Source: Angiostrongylus vasorum (Eukaryota > Nematoda > Chromadorea > Rhabditida > Metastrongylidae). Taken from it: 64,000 nt of DNA. Of the stretch, positions 23,765 through 33,411 are shown piece after piece. The notes under the pieces are model-generated. The model was given only the letters and a program-made list of their open reading frames with translations. It was not told the DNA's origin and ran no database searches. Numbering within the stretch: position 1 is the first letter of the stretch; each line of letters starts with the position of its first letter. Made by a program: the position numbers and the translations under genes. The stretch covers positions 1,054,001-1,118,000 of the forward strand of contig JADANN010000434.1 of the NCBI GenBank assembly GCA_018806985.1, written 5' to 3'.

Positions 23765-24911
23765 ATGTCTGCACTTTTGATACTTGCTGATGGCGCTGAA
23801 GAAATGGAGGCTGTCATAACGGCTGACGTGTTGAGAAGAGGAGGAGTTGATGTATGGTTTTATTCATCAATTCATCTTTGTAAATTAAATGTCGAAAATC
23901 TGAGTTCATGGGTTTCATGATGTTACAGGTTACTGTGGCTGGGCTGGCTGGATCTAATCCAGTAAAATGTTCGCGAAAATCTGTAATCACACCTGACTGT
24001 GCATTGGATGATGTGCTTGCGAAGAAATTTGACATTGTTATCCTTCCTGGAGGACAACCGGGAAGCAATACATTAGCAGCGGTGGGCGCTGTTCTTACTA
24101 GTACGTATGTAATGGTTCCTTTTATATCTTCAGGTAGTACGATTTCTAGAGTAGTGTTGTTGGGCAAGTTCTAAAGGCGCACCATGATGCTGGCAAGTAT
24201 GTAGCAGCAATTTGTGCCGCACCAATTGCATTGAAATCACATGGGATTCCGACATCTCTGATTACAAGTCATCCATCCGTACGCAAACAACTTGAGGAGG
24301 GAGGTAAGTAGATTTTACTGGTGTAAACGACTAATACTGGGCGCTTGTGGCGCAGTGGTCGGAGGCGCCTTGCGATACATATGGCATCGATCCCAGCGCC
24401 TGTGGCTCACCAAGCTTTCCATCACTCCGGGCGGGCAAATTGGTACCCAGACTTGTCTGGGAGGATAGCAGCACTAGCTCGATACATCGGTAGACCACCG
24501 CGAGTCATTGTAAAGACCAGATATGCATTCGATCACCTCCAGCGATTCTTAATGAAGTTGAATACACGGCGCATCCTTCAGGGATTGATCAACGCCAAGA
24601 ACCTTTTACTTAACATTGCAATACGAGTCATGTCTGCTACTGCTATTACTTGACTTCTGCTAGTATTGCAACATGATAAGCTAAGTCTTCTATGTTTTAT
24701 GACTCTGTCAGATGATTTTTCTTCTTGTGTACTATTCTATTCTGGTGTTTTAGGGTATAAGTACAGCGAAAATCGAGTAGTAGTCGCAGATCGTATAGTG
24801 ACCAGTCGTGGACCTGGTACAGCGTTCGAGTTCGCTCTAAAACTCGTTGAACTTCTAGTTGGAGTTGAGAAATCCAAAGAATTAGTGGCGCCTATGTTGC
24901 TAAAGTTATAG
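23765..24911 (+). CDS. DJ-1/PARK7 family protein, copy 1
   Basis: DJ-1 superfamily protein (glyoxalase/deglycase and oxidative-stress roles described for the family), 183 residues. Exons: 23765-23851, 23929-24081, 24150-24303, 24754-24911. GAEEME near residues 10-15 carries the conserved Glu. The reactive Cys is in AAICAAP at about residue 102, equivalent to human Cys106. VILPGG and [12 protein letters not shown] near the end are family motifs. Intron 3 contains a SINE. Orthologous to djr-1.1 by neighbours and sequence. All key residues are present and the frame is open. Confidence 0.92.
24338..24610 (+). repeat. tRNA-like SINE in djr-1 intron 3, copy 1
   Basis: GCGCTTGTGGCGCAGTGGTC head. 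The tail is damaged (CAAGAACCTTTTAC). Confidence 0.85.
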
Positions 24912-25744
24912 AGTGTTGCGAATATTGTTACTAAGTAGATTATCCACAATATATATCAGTGCTTGTGATTTGTATATGCTCCATAATTTTAAGACTTCGT
25001 GATTCTGAATGTTTACAACGTAGTAGAATTCTGATGTTATTCTAACTATCACTTGACTATCAGTCAAAGCGGATGACATTACTGTTTGCGAAACGAAAGT
25101 GTCAGGAGCGTTATGTAAAAGTTTTTTTTGCTATGTTTCGGCAATACTCGTACACCGAACGTACATTTGCGTGGCGATGGTACTTGTAATGCGCTGCATA
25201 AAATATGGGAATGGTCAGGACTACTGGACCGACCACATAATTTTTGTTAGCCATCTGTATATGGACAATTTATCCCTCTATTGCAAGGCGAAAACGCAAA
25301 AAAAAAAGTGCTCAGAGTATTGGTGACAGTGAGCAAGTACTAGGGCACAACGGGCAGTGCTTATAGGTACCAATTCATTTCCTGCTTCGATGGATTATTT
25401 TGCAGCGCAATGTTTTTTGCTGTGCTGTTTCTGTTTGTATTTTACCATGAGCTCACGCTGATATTTTATCGAACTTTGTGTAAGAAAAGCTATATTTGAC
25501 ACGATTATTTTTTAAAATATCTTCCAGGGATGTTTACTCGTAGACCCACAGAGAGTGTTCGTGGTAAGAAGCGTGCTGTTAAAGACGTATCGTCGCTGGC
25601 GAGAGTACCACATTTGAGAGGGTGTACTAAAATATTTCTGTGGACAAATACGAACACAAATTTATTGGTTTCGTCACGATTTATTGCTTATTAGATACAT
25701 AGCCCAAAGAGTGTAAGCTTTTAACACTCTTCATCTGTGGTTCT
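24912..25744. other. Spacer after djr-1, copy 1, possible short exon
   Basis: No repeat is recognised. TTCCAG ending at 25527 followed by GGATG and a strong GTAAGAAG donor at 25564 would bound a 36-bp exon at 25528-25563. I cannot link it to any protein. Confidence 0.3.
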
Positions 25745-27260
25745 CGTAAAGAGCTATAACCATCGGATAGGTGTTCTTCGTGCTGTACGTTTGACAATCA
25801 GAGGAATCCGATCGCAAATGGCTTTTTGTCCACAGGTTGTCATTCAGATGCACTATGTTTCCAGCCCACTTGGTTTTCGATATTTTGCCATGAAGGACGA
25901 CGGAAGGTCGTCACTGATTTTTGGTCGATAACGTAGGTCGGAACTTCGGATCTCTCTCTCACCTCGGTAATGCGGGATACTGCTAGCATCGTCTTTTAGA
26001 CCGCACGTTCGACAAGGCTGAGTGGTCTCTGGTCCTGCTTACATAACGACCAGGTTCCCGACACATACGTTAAGGCAGGAAGAATCGTGGAGTTGCAGAG
26101 ATGGACACGCACTTGGTTACACTTTGTTCTTGTCACTACATCCTCGATGCTCTTGGAGATCCCACAAGTTGATCGCTTTCTCCAGATCATTGCTGGAGCT
26201 AAGTCGTTCGTCATGTTGACTTCTCGACGTAGACTGGCATAGCTGGAAAACTTGAAGGTATTCATTCCATAGAGCGTGAATGAAAACCAATCCGTGCTTG
26301 TTAAATATTGTTTTTTGCTTAATTTAGTTGAAAACTAACGTTTTCACTAGCATTTTTAAACTTGGCTGGCATTCGTTCCCCCTGGCCAATGGTTAGCGTT
26401 GTAATAACGATGTTATCAGTAAAGGTAAGGTGGTGTTATTGCCGACCGTTGATGTTCACTACCACGTTGTCCCATTCCAGTGTTCGCATGATGTTCTTCA
26501 GGTTACAAGTTAATAATTTCAGTGAGCCTTTTGTACTCTCGTGACACTTCAATGAGTATTGTTATCGTTGTGGATATGGTTTATCGTACTGAATCGTTTT
26601 CGAAACCCTGCTTGCTCACATGGCTGTCCTTCGTCCGGTGCTCTGCCAATCCTGTTTAGGATGACTCGCGTGAAAAAATTTGTGGGTGAAATACAGCAAG
26701 CAGATTGCGCGGTAGTTGCTGATATCGTGTAGATCACCCTCCTTGAACAATAACACGGTCTCGCTGGTCTTCCATTGAGAAAGGACCTCGCATTCAGAGA
26801 GGTAACGAATGAAGAGCCGAGTCAGTGTGTTTACGAGGGCTGTTGGAATTCTCTTCAGGTGTTTGGGTTTTACCCTGTCCCGACATGGTGCTGTTCGATT
26901 TTTCACCGACGAAATGGCATGTCAGATTTCAGTAGGGAGAGCCGGGGGTACAACACATCCATCCTCCTTTAGTTCATATGAGGGAAGAAGGACGTGGCTA
27001 TTGAAAGATCCGAGTAGTAGCATGTCTACGTAAACACGGAAGGTATGTCTCAAGTCGGCCTCAGTAGGAAGGTATCCACCTTTGGATCCAGTTGCGCCCA
27101 TGGAAAGGTCAAGGTATCTTTGGTCCTATCCATCGTCTGGGGACGCGCCATGTGACCTCGCGATAGGCTGGAGATCACGCTGTGAAGGAGGTCCCTGGAG
27201 ACTTTCTTTGTACTTTCAGCAATTTGTTTCCTAGCTCTCATCTCACTCATTTGCCTTCCA
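25745..27260 (-). mobile_element. Decayed RTE-type reverse transcriptase fragment, copy 1
   Basis: On the - strand, reverse-transcriptase blocks occur in order from right to left: linker (about 27250-26990), KNRTAPCRDRVKPKHLKRIP with LFKEGDLHDISNYRAICLL (26616-26906), later palm and thumb pieces, and ALTYVSGTW (25996-26265). Near 25745 is the end with GKISKTKWAGNIVHLND. Multiple shifts make it inactive. Confidence 0.8.
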
Positions 27261-28116
27261 GCTGACTAAGAAGGCCTGTGTAAAGTCCTTGAATCCTTGT
27301 ACTTGCACAATTGGGAAACTAATGGTTGACATGCACTTGGTAGTTTCTTCTCTCTTATTCTTTCTTTCTTTCGTATTATCACGTGAATCAAGGATTTATT
27401 TAAACATAGAATACCATGGTAGGTTATTAAAGATCTAAAGGATCAATTATTCACATGTCCTACATTAGCGATACATGCCTACTCGAATACTTGGACGCTG
27501 CCCGTGTCTTCGCCACTAGGACGAACCCAGCAGATTTTCCAATCCTTTCTTCCTCGCACAATCGTCATCTATCGTACGAAAATTTACAAAGTACAAATTA
27601 ATTCATAAATTGAAGAAAACGAATACTTTATAGTTACTGGAATGGTAAGGTAGTAGTTTCGCTTTCTTGGTGGTCGGGAGTTTCTCGCACAAGTCTCACT
27701 AATTCTCAAATTAAGAGGAAAACAAGCGCTATTATACTGCTGTAGATATCAACAGCAGTTTTAACAAACATTTTTTAGTCTATCCAAAAAATAGCCAAAA
27801 AATCTAAGTAGCATTGAGATCAGTTATTGAAAAAATAACTATTTGAAGCACTGTCACTCATTCTAATATTCCTCTTTGAGGCATATTTATTCTCTACTCT
27901 AACACTTATGCAACAGCGCATAATTCTTTTTGCCGCGCTCATTATGAGACTCAGAGACGTCATGCCGGCTACTGAGTTCATTAAGAAATGATCACTATAG
28001 GTGTCGCTTAAGTGTCTCCCATGAAATGCACCTCAGCATTATGTTGGTCTGTTGGTCTGGTGTTTTCGAAACAAAAAAGAGAAAAGAGAACGACGTAACG
28101 ACGTGGAAGTGTATTA
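27261..28116. other. Spacer between RTE fragment and lim-9 end, copy 1
   Basis: Contains a weak family B end fragment at about 27485-27560 (ATACTTGGACGCTGCCCG). Nothing else is recognised. Confidence 0.35.
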
Positions 28117-29083
28117 TTTATTGGATTTTAACAACGTATCCAATTATTGAACGCCGCTAGATGGTGACACTGACGAACAGCTTCGCAGTGTAGAAGATTC
28201 TGCAATCTGTGCAGAACTTATTGTGTACACAGTAGAACACAATGAATCTATATACAAAATGTCGTTGCGCTGAAGAGAGAAGAACAGAAGAGAAGAGAAA
28301 TGACAAAGCGAAAAAAAAGTAGGACGCTCTGGTGATGCGGACGACAGTTCGGTACCGTCCGATATCGTAGGCGTATAGATGGAGCTGTGCAAGCGCATAG
28401 CAGAACTATGGGAGTTTGTATGTAGTGAAATGTTGATAGGAAAGCGATAAAATTCCACTGGGTAACTGACTAGACATTTCGTAGTGGTGGCGAGAGATAA
28501 GACGAAATGCATTTTAACGGCCGAGAGAAGTGTTGGAAGAGAACATCACGTTGACTTATGTAGAACGGACTTAGCTTAGGAGCTGTGCAGATTGAAACTA
28601 TAGAATATGTTGACGTTGTGAGGGTAAGAGGGCAGCGATATAGTGAGGCAAACAGCAGAATATTGGAAGATAGGATTCATAGAAGTAGGTAGACGGATCA
28701 ATCATGACGACGACCAGGTCGATGAAGACGAGGAAGAAGAGGAAGAACGTATGAACGGATAAGTTAAAGATGAGAATGCCATCCATGCAGATTACACGTC
28801 GATTAGAAGAGGTTACGAGTTGGCAGCCATCAATCGTGCCTTTGCACATTCTGGACACAAAATATCGGTGCCGTCGGTGATGAAGCCCTGTAATGATGTG
28901 GTTTTCTACCGAATAGTAAACCTATGAGAAAACAAAAAAAATGAAGAAAAATAAAAATAGGAGATAAGCATATGACCGTTTCTCTCACCTTCCCTACCAG
29001 TGATGTTGTGCATTGAGCACACATGAAACAGTCATTATGCCAGTGTCTGTCCTCAAACGAGATGAATTTCGCACCACCAATAC
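28117..29083 (-). pseudogene. lim-9/FHL-like gene, truncated 3' end, copy 1
   Basis: The last two coding exons of a four-and-a-half-LIM type gene on the - strand: 28989-29083 and 28813-28887, stop at 28813-28815. The 3' untranslated region runs to a poly(A) signal at 28117-28122 (AATAAA on the - strand). The exons encode the end of the last LIM domain (HWHNDCFMCAQC, then CPECAKARLMAANS), identical to the complete gene at 56492. The 101-bp intron 28888-28988 has GT-AG ends on the - strand. All upstream exons are absent because the duplication breakpoint lies in the next intron, so this is an orphan 3' end. Confidence 0.85.
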
Positions 29084-29198
29084 CTGGGAAAATGTTAATT
29101 TAAGAAATAATATCTAGAACATTTTCCGATCCTGTTTAGAGAACCTCATCTAGGTGAGATTTCTAGATTTCACATTAGATAGTATTAGCACACTGAAA

Positions 29199-29492
29199 GG
29201 CGCTCATGTGGCGCAGTGGTCGGAGGCGCCCTGCAACATACGCGTGGAATCGATCCCCGCGCCAATGGTTCACCAAGCCTTCCATCCCTCTGGAGTCGGC
29301 AAATTGGTACCAGACTTGTCTGAGAAGATAGCAGCACTGGCTCGATGCATCGTCGGTAGGCCACCGCGAGTCATTGTAAAGGCCAGATATGCATTCAATC
29401 ACCTCAGAACGGTGCATAATGAAGTCGAATGCGTGGCGCATCCCTAAGGGATTGGTCAACTCCGAGGGCTTCATCCTTATCCTTTTTTTTTC
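29199..29492 (+). repeat. Junction SINE between duplication copies 1 and 2
   Basis: A full head, GCGCTCATGTGGCGCAGTGG, then a body almost identical to the SINE at 2617 onward. Left flank is lim-9 intron and right flank is the sequence after the first SINE. This is the arrangement expected if recombination between two SINEs made the duplication. Confidence 0.9.
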
Positions 29493-29911
29493 ACCTCGAG
29501 TAAGGTTTCCAGATGTCAAGTGGTGGAACAACGAAGCTCGGATGTGTATGCAGTAAATGCAAGTCTTCCAGTCTATTTATTCAGCCGTTTCTTTGTCGAT
29601 GTGGAGATGAGCACAACGACTTTTAGTCAGAGGTGGATTTGTATGCATCTTTAGGCGTATCAGTGTCAGCATTACCATCTACACAAATGGCACACTACAC
29701 GGCATATGTAGCAGTTCCCTGCCCCCGCATTCTCTGGAACAACGCATCTGTTCGAGTTCCACTTCTAACAAACTTTTGCAAACCTATACTCTCTAACACT
29801 TACACTATATACTTATTTTCATTATTCAGGGTCAAGTTAGGCTTTAGCTGGCCTGTCGCTAGGAGAAGGTTCTGGAAACACACAGCTAAAACGTTTAAGA
29901 AACAAAGTGAA

Positions 29912-30684
29912 AATTTGTATGACAACGCACGCATGCTATTATGGGAACTTTCAATCGACGATTTGATGGTAACAGATGTTCCACGGAACAGAGCAGTTGG
30001 CAACGTTGATGTCTTCATGGGCACGTCTTAGGCGAAAATGATTGGTTCCTATAGACATAACGACCCGAATCAAACATTATCTATAGGATGTGGGCCTATA
30101 CCGTGTTTGGCATTCTTTGCAGAGTACGCTGCATCGTTCTATATGCGCTTGGAGAAGTTCTACAGAGAGAACCATATCTTCTATAAGCTCGTCATTTGCG
30201 ACTTGGAGGCTAAGAATGAAAGCATCTAAAGGACTTCACACTTGTGGTGCACGAAATGGGACGCAACGAATGAGGTGACAGGCTGTCGGAGTTCACCATA
30301 ATGATGTTGTACTGGTGCACAAATGGTTCATAACGAATCCTCAGTGTTGAACGTAGGAGTCTGCAATGGAGAGTACCGTAACGAAGTAAACCGAATAGTA
30401 AATCGAAGGGTTTTTTCCTAGCATATGTCGCTGTTTTACTAAATTTTACGAGTGATCAGACCATGGCCTTATTCGTGGAAGATTTTTTCAAGTGTAAATA
30501 GGAGAGAAAGCCACAAAGGGTCAAACGTGCAAACTTCTCAAAACCGTCATCAGTACAATCTCAACTACTTTGGGTTTTGGGAATATGTAGTTATCGATAA
30601 TATCGATGCGGAATATGGTCGGCACACTTCACAACAGTAATACGATTGCACATAGCTCGAAAACAGTATGTGCTTGAAACTCGA
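29912..30684 (+). mobile_element. RTE-type endonuclease fragment, copy 2
   Basis: Duplicate of the fragment at 3320-4092 with only small indels. The same broken endonuclease pieces are present. Confidence 0.7.
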
Positions 30685-32206
30685 GTGAATGGATCACCAC
30701 AGAGCTTCATGGGCCGAAAGCAATTACATACTTACGTACTGGTATGCCAAGCTCTCTGAAAAGGGATCAAAATTTTATGAAAATAGTAGCAGCAGTAGAG
30801 TATGAAGCTGCGAAAGATAGAGATAGGATCCGTAACCGTTGCTGGAACATCGTTTTAGAAGACCAAGACAATCGTCTCTTACTTGGATACTTGGACGGTC
30901 CGTCTTCACGAGCTGTGCGGACCCCAGCACATATGGCATTCGTTCCTTTCTCTCGCAATCGTAGTCCATGGTGGTAGTCTTTTGTTCGAGCATGGTAGCG
31001 CTTGCGAGTCTCGTACCGTGACCTGTAAAACAATTGCAGCTGCGGGTACAGCTAATTAATTTTGTTAACGAACACGTCCGCCCAACGTGTAGGTGGTCGT
31101 CCTGGGGGGACGTTTGCATTCTCTTGGAGTCCACTCTACTGTTCTTTTCGTCCATCAGTCGTCCGTTCTTCTCATTATGTGACCGGCCCATCTATGAATC
31201 GTCTCAAATGAAAAAAAATCACTGTATCAATATGGAGAGTGGAGACGACTTCTACTTCTACTCCAACATCTTCAACCTGCTATATCCACATGCTTCCATA
31301 CGGTAGTATATGTCGTCTCATCAGTTCTATCATTAGAAGTTGTACGTATTTTTTTAAGACGCATTCGATTTACTCGGCGATTAACGTGAGGATGAGGACC
31401 CGGTGGGGTTGAAGGCCTGATGAGCACTGAATGCTGGATCGCTGCAACGACCACGTGCCCATTGCGGCGCACTTCTTACCACTGCGCTGCAGCCGTAGGC
31501 GACACTAACTATGACAGATGTTTTCCAAACCTCATTTCTCCCTGAAATGTCGTGCGCCGCACAGATAATGCCTACCTCTTCCTTTAAAACAATGGATTTC
31601 GTTCTATTCGCTTATCAAAGTGTTTTCAATCTCCTGGCTTGTTTATCATAGAGTGGGAAGTCAGAAGCCTTCGTAGCACTTCGATCGAGTTCAACCCGTT
31701 GCATTTAGTCTTTGATCTGGCTAGTCCATACCTCGCTTCGGTCCGTTGATACCAAATTGTTGAACAAAACGCTTTTTTCGCAAGGATTGGTTTTCCTGCT
31801 TGTTTCGCTATATTCGAGGATTTAAGGAATCATATTTACAAGCTGCTTGTTGACTAGCCAATTCATCACTTCACAGTAAAGTCTTGGAGCTAATTCCGTT
31901 CGTATGTTGAAACAAATTCGCAAATATCCACTCTATCTAGTCGTTCGTCCCATAAGTGAGATGTGTTTATCTTCTTAGAGTTCATATGAGATGATGGATT
32001 ATGATTAGCTTCAGATTAGATAATCAGCTTCAAGTATAGAGGTGGCTCGCATACGGTTGGAGATCCTTTGTCCTTCGATTATTTCAGTCTGACAATTTTT
32101 TACGTTGATCCAAAAACTGCTCAAGGGTTTTGTGCTCTGGCCTGTTTTGTCTCTTTGCTTGGATCGTGACTTCAACCTGAGATTCTTGACCATTATGATT
32201 TTCCAG
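30685..32206. other. Intergenic repeat fragments, copy 2
   Basis: Collinear with 4093-5610, with the same family B end fragment (about 30880-30940) and SINE head fragment (about 31400-31500). No gene is recognised. Confidence 0.4.
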
Positions 32207-32482
32207 AGTGCATGTAGCGCATTGCTCGGGGACGCCGTGCAGTATATATAGGATCGATCCCCGCGCCCTAGGCCCACCAAGCCCTTAATCCCTCCAGAGT
32301 AGGCAAATTGATACCAGAGTTGTCTGGGAGCATGGTAGCACTGGCGCGATACATCGGTAGGCTAGCGCGAGTCATTGCAAAGGCCAGATATACATCCAGT
32401 CATCTCCAACGGTGCTTATTGAGCTCAAATACGTGACGCATCCTTCAGAGATCGATCAGCGCCGAGAGCTTTATCCTTTTTT
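32207..32482 (+). repeat. tRNA-like SINE, degenerate, copy 2
   Basis: Duplicate of 5611-5886. Confidence 0.75.
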
Positions 32483-32729
32483 AAATGATTTTCCGTGCTT
32501 TCTATACCAAAGCTATGGCATAACTTCCGGCTCGCTTTTCTTTCCTCATCTTGTGCCTTTGAGCTGCCACTTTTGTTGCGAAGCACGCTGTCGAGTTCTC
32601 TTCCTTGACAACGGAGTATTAAATCTGCTTCACATTGATGTGGTCACCATCAGAATTGTGTCATTCGAAGTTTCAAGTGATTGTCTTGGATTTTCTATCA
32701 TCAACAGGAGCTGAAATATGTACATATGG

Positions 32730-33047
32730 ATATACTTGATACTTGAATATCCCGTCGTCACAGGTTGTGCGAGAGCCGAAGCATAATCTCCATTTTTCGG
32801 AGATTTGCTGGCTAAGCCATTGTGGTTTCGTGGAATGTCGAGCTCAGCCCGGGCAAAGTTTGCCCCAGGTCTTCACCACAAGGGCTGCGAGTGCCTGTGG
32901 TGGTGAAGATCTGGGGCAGACTTTGGCCAGGCTGACCTCGGGATTCCATGGAACCATAGTGGCTTAACCAGAAAATCTCCGAAAAATGGAGATTATACTG
33001 GGGGCCCACACAACCAATGAGTACGGGCCATTCAAGTATCAAGTACC
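32730..33047. repeat. Foldback version of family B, copy 2
   Basis: Duplicate of 6136-6450, with both arms retained. Confidence 0.85.
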
Positions 33048-33411
33048 AAGTATGTATACATACATATGTACATATACATATGTATAAACATGTTAATATT
33101 CTATATAGCTGACTTCTATGTCTTGTGTGGATCGCTTTTCCTTATGTCGCATATGTTTACATGACTTTGTTGAGTCGTTGACTGGTGGAGTTGTCACTTT
33201 CACGTTTCCCGTTTTTTTCTATCATCTCCATGTCACCTTTCATGTCTAAAATCGCTTCGTATTAACCTGTCTATGAAGAATCACCGCCTTTATTACAATT
33301 GTATAATGGTAGTGAATGGAAAGGAATGTGCTTAGAAATACGTACCTAGATACAATCATAGTTTATTACATTTATATTTTTTAGGTCAGTTTTCTTCAAC
33401 TCAGGTTAAAA

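Larger units (their letters stand above)
2601..29198. repeat. Tandem segmental duplication, copy 1
   Basis: About 26.6 kb that is nearly identical, in the same order and orientation, to 29199-55497. It carries PPAN, misc-1 type, mrpl-41 type and djr-1 type genes plus the last two exons of a lim-9-like gene. Homology begins inside the SINE at about 2617, since the first bases of that SINE differ from copy 2. Differences seen between copies are mainly one-base homopolymer length changes, a few substitutions, three intron-sized gaps in PPAN and one 30-bp repeat unit. Confidence 0.95.

Noticed and set aside
23814..24167. 117-codon - strand frame over DJ-1
   Set aside because: It is a shadow of DJ-1 exon 2, which is set by homology on the + strand.
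28144..28512. 122-codon - strand frame (also 54442, 55823)
   Set aside because: It lies in the lim-9 3' untranslated region after the stop and has no domain.
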